Assembly (NCBI GenBank): GCA_016788625.1
Contig: JAEUQX010000212.1
Coordinates: 1-36,529 of the forward strand
Reading direction: 5' to 3'
Length of the DNA stretch: 36,529 bases
Source of the DNA: Anaerolineae bacterium
Lineage (GTDB): Bacteria > Chloroflexota > Anaerolineae > Aggregatilineales > Phototrophicaceae
Part shown: positions 15,350 to 23,568 of the stretch, piece by piece
How positions within the stretch are numbered: position 1 is the first letter of the stretch
Layout of the letters: each line of letters opens with the position of its first letter
Notes under the pieces: generated by a model
The model's input: the letters and a program-made list of their open reading frames with translations, nothing else
Databases searched by the model: none
What the model was told of the DNA's origin: nothing
Made by a program: the position numbers and the translations under genes

Positions 15350-16738
15350 TTGATCACCGGCCCAACCTTTGAAGAGATGCTGCATCCGCAGCGTATTGCT
15401 GCATCCATTCGCCAGCAGGCGCAGCGCGCACGGGTAGAGAATCCGCTCGACCCGATCAACCTGTTCAATATCACCTGGCGTGATGCGAGCGACCAGATTT
15501 ACCATGTCGTTCTCCCCAAAGAACTGACCGGGGTCGATACCCCAATCGTTGTTATTTACGGCAAAGAATTTCCATCGGGCAGTCACAAGGTGGGCGCGGC
15601 CTATTCTGTTCTGCTTGAAATGGAACTGTTCGGAGAAGTTGATCCGGCGCAGCATACGCTGGTTTGGCCTTCGACGGGCAATTACGGCATCGGGGGCGCG
15701 TGGGTCGGCGGACGCATGGGCTGCCGCAGCCTGGTCGTGCTTCCCGCTGGAATGAGTCGTGAGCGCTTCGAGCGCATCGAAAGCTATGGCGCGCAGGTCA
15801 TCAAGACCTTTGGCTCGGAAAGCAACGTCAAGGAAATCTACGACGAAACCCATCGTCTGCGCGCCAGTGACCCCAACATCCGTATCCTCAATCAGTTCGA
15901 GGTGATGGGTAACTACCGCTTCCACTACCATGTGACCGGCAATACCATCGCCGAACTGGCGACCGAACTGCATCGTAACGGGGTAGGGCAGGGCAAGATT
16001 TCGGCCTATGTCTCTGCGATGGGCAGCGCGGGCACGATTGCGGCGGGTGATCGTCTGAAGCAAATCTGGCCCGATCATAAGATCGTCGGCCTTGAACCTA
16101 TTCAGTGCCCGACGCTTTACAACAACGGTTATGGTTCGCACGATATTCAGGGCATCGGCGATAAGCATGTCACCTGGATTCACAACGTCCTGAACATGGA
16201 TGCGATGATGTGCATTGATGACCTGGAATGCAAGAAGGCGCTCCAGGTCTTGGCGGAAGAGCGCAGCCGGGAAACCCTCGTTCAGCGTTACAAGCTCGAC
16301 CCACAGTTGGTTGAGCAGTTCAGCACGTTGTTCGGTATTAGCGGCATGTGCAATATCCTTGGCGCGATCAAGACGGCGCGTTACTACAACTTCACCGCCG
16401 ATGATGTGATCGTCACCGTCGCGACCGATGCGCTCGACCGCTACTACTCCGTTATGGACAGCATGGCCGAGTGTTACGGCACGCTCGATGAAGCGGCCAC
16501 CGTTGGGCGCGTCGAGGGCATTTTCAAAGGGATGCGTACCGACTGGATTCTGCCCGGTACGCCGGACAACCGCCAGCGCTGGCACAATCTGAAGTACTAC
16601 ACCTGGGTTGAACAGCAGGGCAAGGCCGTGGAAGAACTAGATGCCCAGCGCGACCCGCAATGGTGGGTTGAACACCAGCAGCGTGTGCAGGAAATCGACT
16701 CTCGTTTGGCAGCGCTGCGGGAGACAGAACGGACATAG
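15350..16738 (+). CDS. PLP-dependent lyase-like protein (tryptophan synthase beta superfamily)
   Basis: The 462-residue fold-type-II PLP enzyme has its likely PLP lysine at Lys80 in SGSHKVGAA, the STGNYG phosphate-anchoring loop, and a GSAGTIAAGD block. It is longer than cysteine synthase and differs from YgeX, but belongs to a group often labelled PLP-dependent protein beta subunit. A lyase here could release ammonia and pyruvate-type carbon from a ring-opened purine product. TTG 15350 is chosen as start because GGAG stands eight bases upstream; the next in-frame ATG (15377) lacks a comparable site. Its true substrate is unknown. Confidence 0.85.
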   Translation: MITGPTFEEMLHPQRIAASIRQQAQRARVENPLDPINLFNITWRDASDQIYHVVLPKELTGVDTPIVVIYGKEFPSGSHKVGAAYSVLLEMELFGEVDPAQHTLVWPSTGNYGIGGAWVGGRMGCRSLVVLPAGMSRERFERIESYGAQVIKTFGSESNVKEIYDETHRLRASDPNIRILNQFEVMGNYRFHYHVTGNTIAELATELHRNGVGQGKISAYVSAMGSAGTIAAGDRLKQIWPDHKIVGLEPIQCPTLYNNGYGSHDIQGIGDKHVTWIHNVLNMDAMMCIDDLECKKALQVLAEERSRETLVQRYKLDPQLVEQFSTLFGISGMCNILGAIKTARYYNFTADDVIVTVATDALDRYYSVMDSMAECYGTLDEAATVGRVEGIFKGMRTDWILPGTPDNRQRWHNLKYYTWVEQQGKAVEELDAQRDPQWWVEHQQRVQEIDSRLAALRETERT

Positions 16739-16741
16739 TGC

Positions 16742-17413
16742 ATGTTTCCTGAAGATCGCGTTCTGGTTGGCGTCATTAATCGCAAGCGTGATCTGGAAAT
16801 TGCCCGAACACAGCATTGGTACCGTATTCCGCAGCGCCAGCACCCGCGTGGGGTGAATGCGGAATACGTCGCATTTTTCCTGAGCCGCGCTTTTGGGGCG
16901 CAGAACGGCAGCATTCCCTACTACGCGCAGTGGCGCGGCCTGGAACTGGCCTACCGGCGCGATCTGCTGCCGAAGGAAGCACAACATCCCCGCGCGGGTG
17001 AGGTATATTATCAGGTGCAGATGGGCGAGCTGAAGGAAAAGCAACCTCCGATTCTGAATCCCACCCGCCGGACAATCACATTTATCTATACGACCTGGGA
17101 TCGTTTTGTGGTGGCGCGCACCATCGCCGACCTCTACAGCAAGTCGGACTATTTCGTCGAGCGTATCTTTCACGCCCTGCGCGATAAGGGTGTTTATGCA
17201 GAGCGTACCTGGGCGGCGGAGTATCGGAATAAAGCGCCACAGTTGCGGATTTTATGTGAAAAAGGTACTCTGATAGCCTCAACGGAACCTGACGACGATG
17301 ACGAGCTTTTTCTGGATGAAACGGTGCAGGACGACAAAATCCTCGCTGGTATCCTTGCGGAAATCGCCAAACAGGGTGGCCCGGTGATGTTATCGATACC
17401 CTTGAATGAATAG
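16742..17413 (+). CDS. Conserved protein of unknown function, 223 residues
   Basis: I do not recognise a characterised family. Visible blocks are an N-terminal VLVGVINRKRDLEIA (about 7-21), a HWYRIP motif, an acidic-aromatic core with YYQVQMGELKE, and a TFIYTTWDRF segment. A helical C-terminal region (about 135-170) follows, and an acidic DDDDELF patch lies near 183. Proteins with the HWYRIP...TFIxTTW pattern occur in several bacteria as hypotheticals, some with an endonuclease-like C-terminal domain; here the C-terminus lacks obvious catalytic residues. It begins three bases after the PLP-enzyme stop and ends ten bases before the ssnA-type gene. The tight packing suggests coexpression with purine genes, without defining a role. 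Confidence 0.75.
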   Translation: MFPEDRVLVGVINRKRDLEIARTQHWYRIPQRQHPRGVNAEYVAFFLSRAFGAQNGSIPYYAQWRGLELAYRRDLLPKEAQHPRAGEVYYQVQMGELKEKQPPILNPTRRTITFIYTTWDRFVVARTIADLYSKSDYFVERIFHALRDKGVYAERTWAAEYRNKAPQLRILCEKGTLIASTEPDDDDELFLDETVQDDKILAGILAEIAKQGGPVMLSIPLNE

Positions 17414-17423
17414 CGAGTGAGCC

Positions 17424-18761
17424 GTGCTGATTACCAACGCGACACTGGTCACCTGGGGTGAACCCTGTCGCATCCTCAATAATTACGCCATTTACATTGT
17501 GGATGATCGCATCGCGGCTGTTGCGCCGACCGCTGAGCTGAGCGCGCAGTATCCGCAGGGCGAGCGTCTGGACGCTCGCGGGCAACTGGTGATGCCGGGC
17601 AATATATGCGCGCATACCCACTTCTATGGTGCATACGCGCGCGGTATGGCGATACCGGGGCCAGCGCCGGAGAACTTCCCGCAAATTCTGGAGCGCTTGT
17701 GGTGGCCGCTCGATAAGGCGCTCGATAAAGACACCGTGCGCATGAGCGCGCTCGTCTCTCTTGTGGATGCCGTCAAGCATGGCACGACGACGCTGATCGA
17801 CCATCATGCCAGCCCGAATTGTATTGAGGGCAGTCTGGACGTGATCGCTGATGTGGTCGATTGGGCGGGTCTGCGCGCGGTGCTGTGTTACGAAGTCACC
17901 GATCGCGATGGCGACGAGAAGATGCACGCAGGGATTGCCGAAAACCTGCGCTTCATGCAGCAGAGCGAACATCCGCTAATTGCCGGGACATTCGGGCTGC
18001 ACGCCAGTCTGACGTTGAGCGACGCAGCGCTGCGAGCCTGCGCGGATGCTGCGCCATCGGAGGCCGGTTTTCATATCCATGTGGCTGAGCATGAGGCTGA
18101 CGAGGAAGACAGCCTGAAGCGTAGCGGCAAGCGCGTGGTGCAGCGTCTGAATGAGTATGGCATTCTGCGTGATAAGACTATCGCGGCTCACTGCGTCCAT
18201 ATTGATGACCAGGAGCGCCACTTGCTGCGCGAAAAGGGTGTGTGGGTCACGCATCAGCCACGTTCGAACATGAATAACGCGGTTGGCGCGATGGCCTTCG
18301 ATACGATGTTCGACGAAGGGCTGCGCCTCTGCCTGGGCAATGATGGCTTCAGCAACAACATGTGGGCGGAGTGGAAAGCGGCCTATCTGCTGCACAAAGT
18401 TGTCAGCCGGGATCCACGTAAGGCCAATGGCGCGGCGGTGGCACGGGTCGCAGCGTACAATAACGCGCGACTTGTGGAACGTTTCTTCCCCGGCACGAGG
18501 CTTGGTGAAATCAGCGTTGGCGCTGCTGCTGACTTGATTGTCGTCGATTACCATCCTTTTACGCCGCTGACCGATGGCAACCTGCCCTGGCACATCCTGT
18601 TCGGCTTCGAGTCGTCAATGGTGACGACGACGATTGTCGCGGGCAATGTGTTGATGCGTGATCGCCAGCTTCTGACGTTGGATGAGGCCGAGATTGCCAA
18701 AGAAGCGCGTGCCCTTGCGCCGAAAGTCTGGGAACGTTACGCTGCAAATGTTAAACAGTAG
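17424..18761 (+). CDS. ssnA: SsnA-type aminohydrolase
   Basis: The 445-residue amidohydrolase belongs to the SsnA group, which in E. coli lies between ygfK and ygfM and is tied to urate breakdown. Metal and catalytic residues are visible: HTH (64-66), the HIH of GFHIHVAEHE (217-219), His256 in AAHCVH, and Asp307 in GNDGF. The QPRSNMNN block is typical of the group. The start is GTG 17424, 10 bases after the previous stop, with GAGTGA just upstream. The reaction is probably hydrolysis or deamination of a reduced or opened purine. A paralogue in the same superfamily, 8-oxoguanine deaminase, is encoded at 3780. Confidence 0.9.
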   Translation: MLITNATLVTWGEPCRILNNYAIYIVDDRIAAVAPTAELSAQYPQGERLDARGQLVMPGNICAHTHFYGAYARGMAIPGPAPENFPQILERLWWPLDKALDKDTVRMSALVSLVDAVKHGTTTLIDHHASPNCIEGSLDVIADVVDWAGLRAVLCYEVTDRDGDEKMHAGIAENLRFMQQSEHPLIAGTFGLHASLTLSDAALRACADAAPSEAGFHIHVAEHEADEEDSLKRSGKRVVQRLNEYGILRDKTIAAHCVHIDDQERHLLREKGVWVTHQPRSNMNNAVGAMAFDTMFDEGLRLCLGNDGFSNNMWAEWKAAYLLHKVVSRDPRKANGAAVARVAAYNNARLVERFFPGTRLGEISVGAAADLIVVDYHPFTPLTDGNLPWHILFGFESSMVTTTIVAGNVLMRDRQLLTLDEAEIAKEARALAPKVWERYAANVKQ

Positions 18762-18788
18762 CACCATTACACGATTGGGGATATGTTG

Positions 18789-19448
18789 ATGTCTGAAACG
18801 TTGAAGATTGCCGTGCTGGGTGGCACGGGCAAGGAAGGCTCCGGCCTGGCGCAGCGCTGGATTGCCAAAGGTTACCCGGTCATCATCGGTTCGCGCGACG
18901 CTGAAAAAGCGATTGCCAAAGCCGCGGAAATGAACGCGCAGTTAAACGTGCAGACCGTTACGGGTATGGCGAATTCGGATGCTGCCTTGCACGCTGATGT
19001 TGTCGTGTTGAGCGTGCCGTACAGCGCCCACAAACTGACGCTGGAAGGGGTGAAAGATCAGGTACAGGGCAAAATCCTGGTTGACATCACGGTGCCGCTG
19101 CAACCGCCGAAGGTGCGAACGGTGCATGTGCCGGAGGGCAAAGCCGCCTCGCTCGAAGCGCAGGCGCTGTTGGGAGAGGGCGTCAAGGTCGTCTGTGCGT
19201 TCCAGAATGTCAGCGCTGAACACCTGAGTGATCCGCATCATGTGGTTGATTGTGATGTGCTGGTGTGTGGCAACGATGCCGACGCTAAGGCGACCGTCAT
19301 TAAGCTGGTCGAAGCCACCGGGATGCGCGGTGTGGACGCGGGTTCGTTGGCGAATGCTGTTGCCGTGGAAGCGCTGACGCCAGTGCTGCTCTACATCAAC
19401 AAAGCATACAGCGTCAAAGGTTCCGGTATTCGTATCACCGGCATCTAA
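18789..19448 (+). CDS. npdG: F420-dependent NADP reductase (NpdG-like)
   Basis: Moves hydride between NADPH and coenzyme F420. The 219-residue product has the Rossmann NADP motif GGTGKEGSG (11-19), GSRD at the end of the second strand for the 2'-phosphate, and the VVVLSVPY and DITVPL segments typical of the family. An in-frame ATG exists at 18783, but GGGG at 18777-18780 lies only two bases before it and eight before ATG 18789, so the latter is chosen. It heads a six-gene F420 module inside the purine island, after the ssnA-type gene by 27 bases. Confidence 0.92.
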   Translation: MSETLKIAVLGGTGKEGSGLAQRWIAKGYPVIIGSRDAEKAIAKAAEMNAQLNVQTVTGMANSDAALHADVVVLSVPYSAHKLTLEGVKDQVQGKILVDITVPLQPPKVRTVHVPEGKAASLEAQALLGEGVKVVCAFQNVSAEHLSDPHHVVDCDVLVCGNDADAKATVIKLVEATGMRGVDAGSLANAVAVEALTPVLLYINKAYSVKGSGIRITGI

Positions 19449-19453
19449 GCACT

Positions 19454-20224
19454 TTGAACACGACGACCGCCTCGATTACGATCACCGCGCTGCCTGGCAT
19501 TCCACTCATCCAATCCGGTGACGATCTCGCCCAGATCATTCTGGAGGCTTTGGCGCGCGCCAATCTGGCGCTGCAAGACGGCGATGCGCTGGTGATCACG
19601 TCAAAGATTATCTCGAAAGCTGAAGGCCGCCTGGTTGATCTCGAGACAGTAGCGCCGGGCGAACGCGCGCGCGAACTGGCGGATGCCACCCGCAAAGACC
19701 CGCGCATTGTGGAACTGGTTCTGCAAGAGAGCCGCATGATATCGCGACAGTCCCCAGGTGTGTTGGTGACGCAACACCGCCTGGGTTTTATCAGTGCCAA
19801 CGCGGGTATCGACCAATCCAACGTTGACGGCAGCGAGCATATGGTTTTGCTGCTGCCGCTCGACCCGGATGCATCCGCCGCACGGATTCGCGCTCGATTG
19901 CGTGAGCTAACGGGCGCTGAAGTCGGTATTGTTGTCAGCGATTCACATGGCAGACCATTCCGTATGGGCAATGTTGGCACAGCTATCGGCGTTGCCGGGA
20001 TGCCCGCTTTGCTCGATCTGCGCGGCAAGCCCGATCTGTTCGGGCGCGAACTCAAAATCAGTATTCAGGGGTATGCCGATCTGGTCGCATCTGCCGCCAA
20101 TCTGCTGACGGGGGAGGCTGACGAAGGCCGCCCGGTGGTACTGGTGCGCGGGTTGCAGTTCACGGCTCAGGATGGTCGCGCTTCTGATCTCGTTCGATCG
20201 CCCGAACAAGATTTGTATCGCTGA
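19454..20224 (+). CDS. cofE: Coenzyme F420-0:L-glutamate ligase
   Basis: Adds glutamates to F420-0 using GTP. The 256-residue product matches the CofE fold: the LPGIPLIQSGDDL start, VITSKIISKAEGR, the HRLGFISANAGIDQSN metal/nucleotide region (about 107-122), and VVSDSHGRPFRMG. The start is TTG 19454, five bases after the npdG stop; no clear ribosome-binding site is seen, so coupling with npdG is likely. In Actinobacteria this domain is the N-terminal half of FbiB; here the partner half is a separate gene nine bases downstream. Confidence 0.93.
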   Translation: MNTTTASITITALPGIPLIQSGDDLAQIILEALARANLALQDGDALVITSKIISKAEGRLVDLETVAPGERARELADATRKDPRIVELVLQESRMISRQSPGVLVTQHRLGFISANAGIDQSNVDGSEHMVLLLPLDPDASAARIRARLRELTGAEVGIVVSDSHGRPFRMGNVGTAIGVAGMPALLDLRGKPDLFGRELKISIQGYADLVASAANLLTGEADEGRPVVLVRGLQFTAQDGRASDLVRSPEQDLYR

Positions 20225-20233
20225 GGATGACTG

Positions 20234-20851
20234 GTGATGATTGACTCGGAACAGCAGAACGACATCCTGCGGGTGGTGATCGAGCGCCGTTCGATACGAC
20301 GTTATCGCCCGGAGGCAATTGCGCGTTCGCTCATCGAGCACATTCTCACTGCTGCAATGTGGGCGCCGTCTGCGCATAACCGTCAACCCTGGCGTTTCGC
20401 CGTCGTTCAGGGCGAGCAGAGGCTTTGTTTGGCACAGGCGATGGGCACACGCTTACGTCATGACCTCGCTGCTGATGGGGTGGACGCGAACGTGATTGAA
20501 GCCGACGCGGCGCGTTCGTACAGCCGTATGACAGCCGCCCCGGTACTGATTGTCCTGTGCCTGTCGATGGTCGACATGGATCATTATCCTGATGAACGCC
20601 GCAACCGAGCGGAATATCTGATGGCTGCACAGAGTACCGCGATGGCCGGGCAGAATTTGCTGCTGGTCGCGCATAGTGTCGGATTAGCGGCCTGCTGGAT
20701 GTGTGCGCCGCTGTTCTGTCCAGAGGTTGTGACTGATGTTCTTGCGCTGCCGGAGGATTGGCAGCCACAGGCGTTGATTACTCTGGGTTATCCCGCTGAA
20801 ACGCGCGAAAAGTCGCGCAAACCTCTAGAATCGAGTGTGATCTGGCGATGA
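20234..20851 (+). CDS. FbiB C-terminal-type nitroreductase (probable dehydro-F420 reductase)
   Basis: The 205-residue flavoprotein has the nitroreductase-family pattern: RRSIRRY near the N-terminus, WAPSAHNRQPWRF (about 39-51), the AAQSTAMAGQNLLL helix and the CWMCAPLFC segment. These closely match the C-terminal domain of mycobacterial FbiB, which reduces the dehydro-F420-0 intermediate with FMN. The position immediately after cofE supports a split FbiB. That would imply the PEP-based route to F420, in which CofC uses phosphoenolpyruvate. The end overlaps cofD by four bases (ATGA). A general nitroreductase role is possible but less likely in this context. Confidence 0.87.
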   Translation: MMIDSEQQNDILRVVIERRSIRRYRPEAIARSLIEHILTAAMWAPSAHNRQPWRFAVVQGEQRLCLAQAMGTRLRHDLAADGVDANVIEADAARSYSRMTAAPVLIVLCLSMVDMDHYPDERRNRAEYLMAAQSTAMAGQNLLLVAHSVGLAACWMCAPLFCPEVVTDVLALPEDWQPQALITLGYPAETREKSRKPLESSVIWR

Positions 20852-21774
20852 ATGTTGTCGTTCTCGTTGGTGGAGTTGGCGGCGCGAAGCTGGCCTATGG
20901 GCTGGCACAAGTGCTGCCGCCGGAAAAACTGACGGTAATCGTTAACACCGGCGACGATTTCTGGCGTTATGGTCTGCGGATTTGCCCTGACCTGGATACG
21001 ATCATGTATACGCTCTCCGGTCTGGTTGATCCGGTCAATGGCTGGGGGATTGCCGGGGACACGCTGAACGCACTGCAACAACTGCGCGCCTATGGCGAAG
21101 ATGACTGGTTCCGCCTGGGTGATCGCGATCTTGCTACCCATATCCTGCGAACTCGCCTCCTGCACGCGGGAGTCCCATTCACGGAAGTGACGGAGCGATT
21201 GACAAAAAGCCTGGGAATTTCTCAGCGCATATTGCCAATGACAGACGCGCCAGTTGCGACGATGATTGAGACGATGGAATATGGCGAGATCGAATTCCAG
21301 GAATACTTCGTTCGACATCGCTGGCAGCCAACAGTCAAGGCGCTGCGGTTGGAGGGCATTGACAAAGCGGTTCTGACGCCTGCCGTCGACCAGGCTTTGA
21401 AGGTGGCGGATGCCATCCTGATCGGTCCCTCGAATCCCTGGTTGTCGATAGAACCCATTCTGGCGGTGTCGGGTATGCGTGACGCGATTATGAAGCGTGA
21501 TGTGCCGCGCGTCGCCGTTTCACCCATCGTTGGCGGGCAAGCGATCAAAGGCCCCGCTGCCAAGATGATGGCCGAGCTGGGTTACCCCGTTTCTGCGGCC
21601 AGTGTCGCGGCCTATTATGGTGATATGCTGAATGGGTTTGTCTATGATCAAATGGATGCGGGACTACTTGTGCCACAGCCGCACGTGCTGAATTGTGAAA
21701 CCGTCATGAATACTACAAATGATAAGGTTCTACTGGCCCGAACTGTGCTAGATTGGATAAAGGGGTGGAGTTAG
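20848..21774 (+). CDS. cofD: 2-phospho-L-lactate (or PEP) transferase
   Basis: Joins the activated three-carbon unit to the deazaflavin Fo. The 308-residue product has the CofD signature: GGVGGAKLAYGL (8-19), the NTGDDFWRYGLRICPDLDT block (about 33-51), the GPSNPWLSI motif and SPIVGGQAIKGPAAKMM (about 221-237). Translation is coupled to the nitroreductase gene through an ATGA overlap. Fo synthase genes (cofG/cofH) are not in the window, so Fo must be made from genes elsewhere. Confidence 0.95.
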   Translation: MNVVVLVGGVGGAKLAYGLAQVLPPEKLTVIVNTGDDFWRYGLRICPDLDTIMYTLSGLVDPVNGWGIAGDTLNALQQLRAYGEDDWFRLGDRDLATHILRTRLLHAGVPFTEVTERLTKSLGISQRILPMTDAPVATMIETMEYGEIEFQEYFVRHRWQPTVKALRLEGIDKAVLTPAVDQALKVADAILIGPSNPWLSIEPILAVSGMRDAIMKRDVPRVAVSPIVGGQAIKGPAAKMMAELGYPVSAASVAAYYGDMLNGFVYDQMDAGLLVPQPHVLNCETVMNTTNDKVLLARTVLDWIKGWS

Positions 21775-21861
21775 TTCTATCCACTCATCAGCATCGATTG
21801 ATCTTGCAGGAAGAATTAGATTGGCGTGTCGTGCAGGTAACACGGACGCTGAGGAGAATCT

Positions 21862-22479
21862 ATGAGCATCTGGGTGATCATTCCGGTGAAGCCTCTGAAT
21901 CGCGCGAAGAGCCGTTTGTCGGGAGTGCTTAGCCCGGCGGAACGCCAGCAGTTGGCCGAAAAGATGTTTAGGGGTGTGCTGGAGGTCGTCCGTACCGTTC
22001 CACAAGTTTTGGGGACGCTGGTCATCAGCCGTGATGGCCGCGCGTTAGCTATTGCCCGCGACTATGGCGCGCGCACAGTGCAGGAGAGCGGCAACCCGGA
22101 GTTGAATGCGGCCTTGATGCGCGCTACCCAGGTGGTTGCCCGTTGGCATGGCAGCGCGGTGCTGATCCTTCCGGCGGATCTGCCTCTGCTGGCCGGGGAA
22201 GACATCACCGGTATGATCGAAATGGCAGGGCACGGGGAGCGTTCGGTCGTGATCGCTACCGACCAGCACCAGGATGGCACCAACGCCATGCTTGTCCGTC
22301 CGCCAGGGCTGATCGAATATGCTTATGGGCACGGCAGTTACCAGCGCCACGTTGATCTGGCGCGGCTTGCGGGAGCGACTGTCCAGACTTTTCATTCGCC
22401 GCGTGTTTCACTGGATATAGACGTGCCAGATGATTTAAAATCCTACCATGAGCTGATCGGAGGCTACGAGCTTTCATAG
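21862..22479 (+). CDS. cofC: 2-phospho-L-lactate / PEP guanylyltransferase
   Basis: Activates phospholactate or phosphoenolpyruvate with GTP for CofD. The 205-residue product has the nucleotidyltransferase pattern: IPVKPLNRAKSRLSGVLS (7-24), ILPADLPLL and DGTNAMLVRPP. GAGGAGAA precedes the ATG. An 87-base gap separates it from cofD, one of the larger gaps in the island, but no convincing promoter is visible in it. With a stand-alone FbiB-type reductase nearby, the PEP-using variant (FbiD-like) is the more likely one; this is inference. Confidence 0.92.
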   Translation: MSIWVIIPVKPLNRAKSRLSGVLSPAERQQLAEKMFRGVLEVVRTVPQVLGTLVISRDGRALAIARDYGARTVQESGNPELNAALMRATQVVARWHGSAVLILPADLPLLAGEDITGMIEMAGHGERSVVIATDQHQDGTNAMLVRPPGLIEYAYGHGSYQRHVDLARLAGATVQTFHSPRVSLDIDVPDDLKSYHELIGGYELS

Positions 22480-22530
22480 ATTTCACGCTGCGTAGCCCGA
22501 TCCTTATTGTAGTATATATTGGGGGACAAA

Positions 22531-23538
22531 ATGGCTGATCGGGTCGCGCTTTATTTGCAGGATGCCCATTCACTTCAGGACGCGATTAAATACGTCCAGT
22601 ATGCTGAGTCGCGGGGTTTTGAGGCGGTCTGGCAGGCCGAGAGCCGCCTCGTGCGTGATGCGATTGTGCCTATGGCCGCTTTTGCTGCCACGACCACGCG
22701 CATCAAGATCGGCTCCGGCGTCATCAACAACTGGACGCGCAACGCTGCGGTGATCGCGGCGACCTTTCTCACGCTGGACGACCTTGCCCCGGATCGTATT
22801 ATCTGCGGTATCGGTGCATGGTGGGATCCACTCGCGCAGAAGGTTGGCATCAACCGCAGCAAACCGCTGCTCGCGATGCGCGAGGTTGTCACAGTAGTAC
22901 GTTCACTCCTGGCGCGCGAGCGTGTGACCTTTCACGGCGAGTTCGTCAACCTGGATGATGTCGAACTGGATGTCGTGCACGGCCGCAAAGAAGCGCGTAA
23001 TGTGCCGATCTATATTGGCGCGACCGGCCCGAAGATGATGGCACTGACGGGCGAAATCGCTGATGGCGCGGTGCTGAACTATCTGGTCTCGCCGCAGTAC
23101 AACAAAGGTGCTATCGAGCAGCTTGAAGAAGGCGCGAAGCAGGCCGGACGCAGCATGGATGAGATTGACCGCCCGCAGTTGGTGGTCTGTTCGGTGGATG
23201 AAGACCGCAAGCGGGCGCTGGATGCCGCGCGCAAGCTCGTAACGCAGTACCTCGGCCAGCAGCCGCACATCATGAAGGCCAGCGGCGTCAAGCAGGAACT
23301 GCTGGATGAAATCGGGCAGGTGCTCACCTGGCCTGCCACCGAAGAACAGATCGAAGAAGCTATGAAGCTCGTGCCTGATGACGTGGTGCAGATGATCACG
23401 GCGTCCGGCACGCCCAAGGAAGTGCGCGCGAAGGTGCGCGAGTACGTTCAGCATGGCGCGACGTGCCCGATTCTCTACCCGCTGGGGCCGGATGTGCGCC
23501 TGATGATTGATACCTTCTCTGATGGTTATTCAGACTAA
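22531..23538 (+). CDS. Luciferase-like F420-dependent oxidoreductase (Mer-like)
   Basis: The 335-residue TIM-barrel flavin/F420 oxidoreductase has the [21 protein letters not shown] region, IKIGSGV, a GIGAWWDP loop and the [12 protein letters not shown] block. This pattern is typical of the LLM class that uses F420 rather than FMN, such as methylene-tetrahydromethanopterin reductase relatives. GGGGG lies five bases before ATG 22531; TTG 22519 is an alternative start. Placed right after F420 biosynthesis and inside a purine island, it is the best candidate for an F420H2-dependent reductive step, replacing the YgfK-type reductase of other clusters. Its substrate is not known. Confidence 0.88.
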   Translation: MADRVALYLQDAHSLQDAIKYVQYAESRGFEAVWQAESRLVRDAIVPMAAFAATTTRIKIGSGVINNWTRNAAVIAATFLTLDDLAPDRIICGIGAWWDPLAQKVGINRSKPLLAMREVVTVVRSLLARERVTFHGEFVNLDDVELDVVHGRKEARNVPIYIGATGPKMMALTGEIADGAVLNYLVSPQYNKGAIEQLEEGAKQAGRSMDEIDRPQLVVCSVDEDRKRALDAARKLVTQYLGQQPHIMKASGVKQELLDEIGQVLTWPATEEQIEEAMKLVPDDVVQMITASGTPKEVRAKVREYVQHGATCPILYPLGPDVRLMIDTFSDGYSD

Positions 23539-23568
23539 CCGTTGGCAGCGCCAAACGTGAATCGACAT

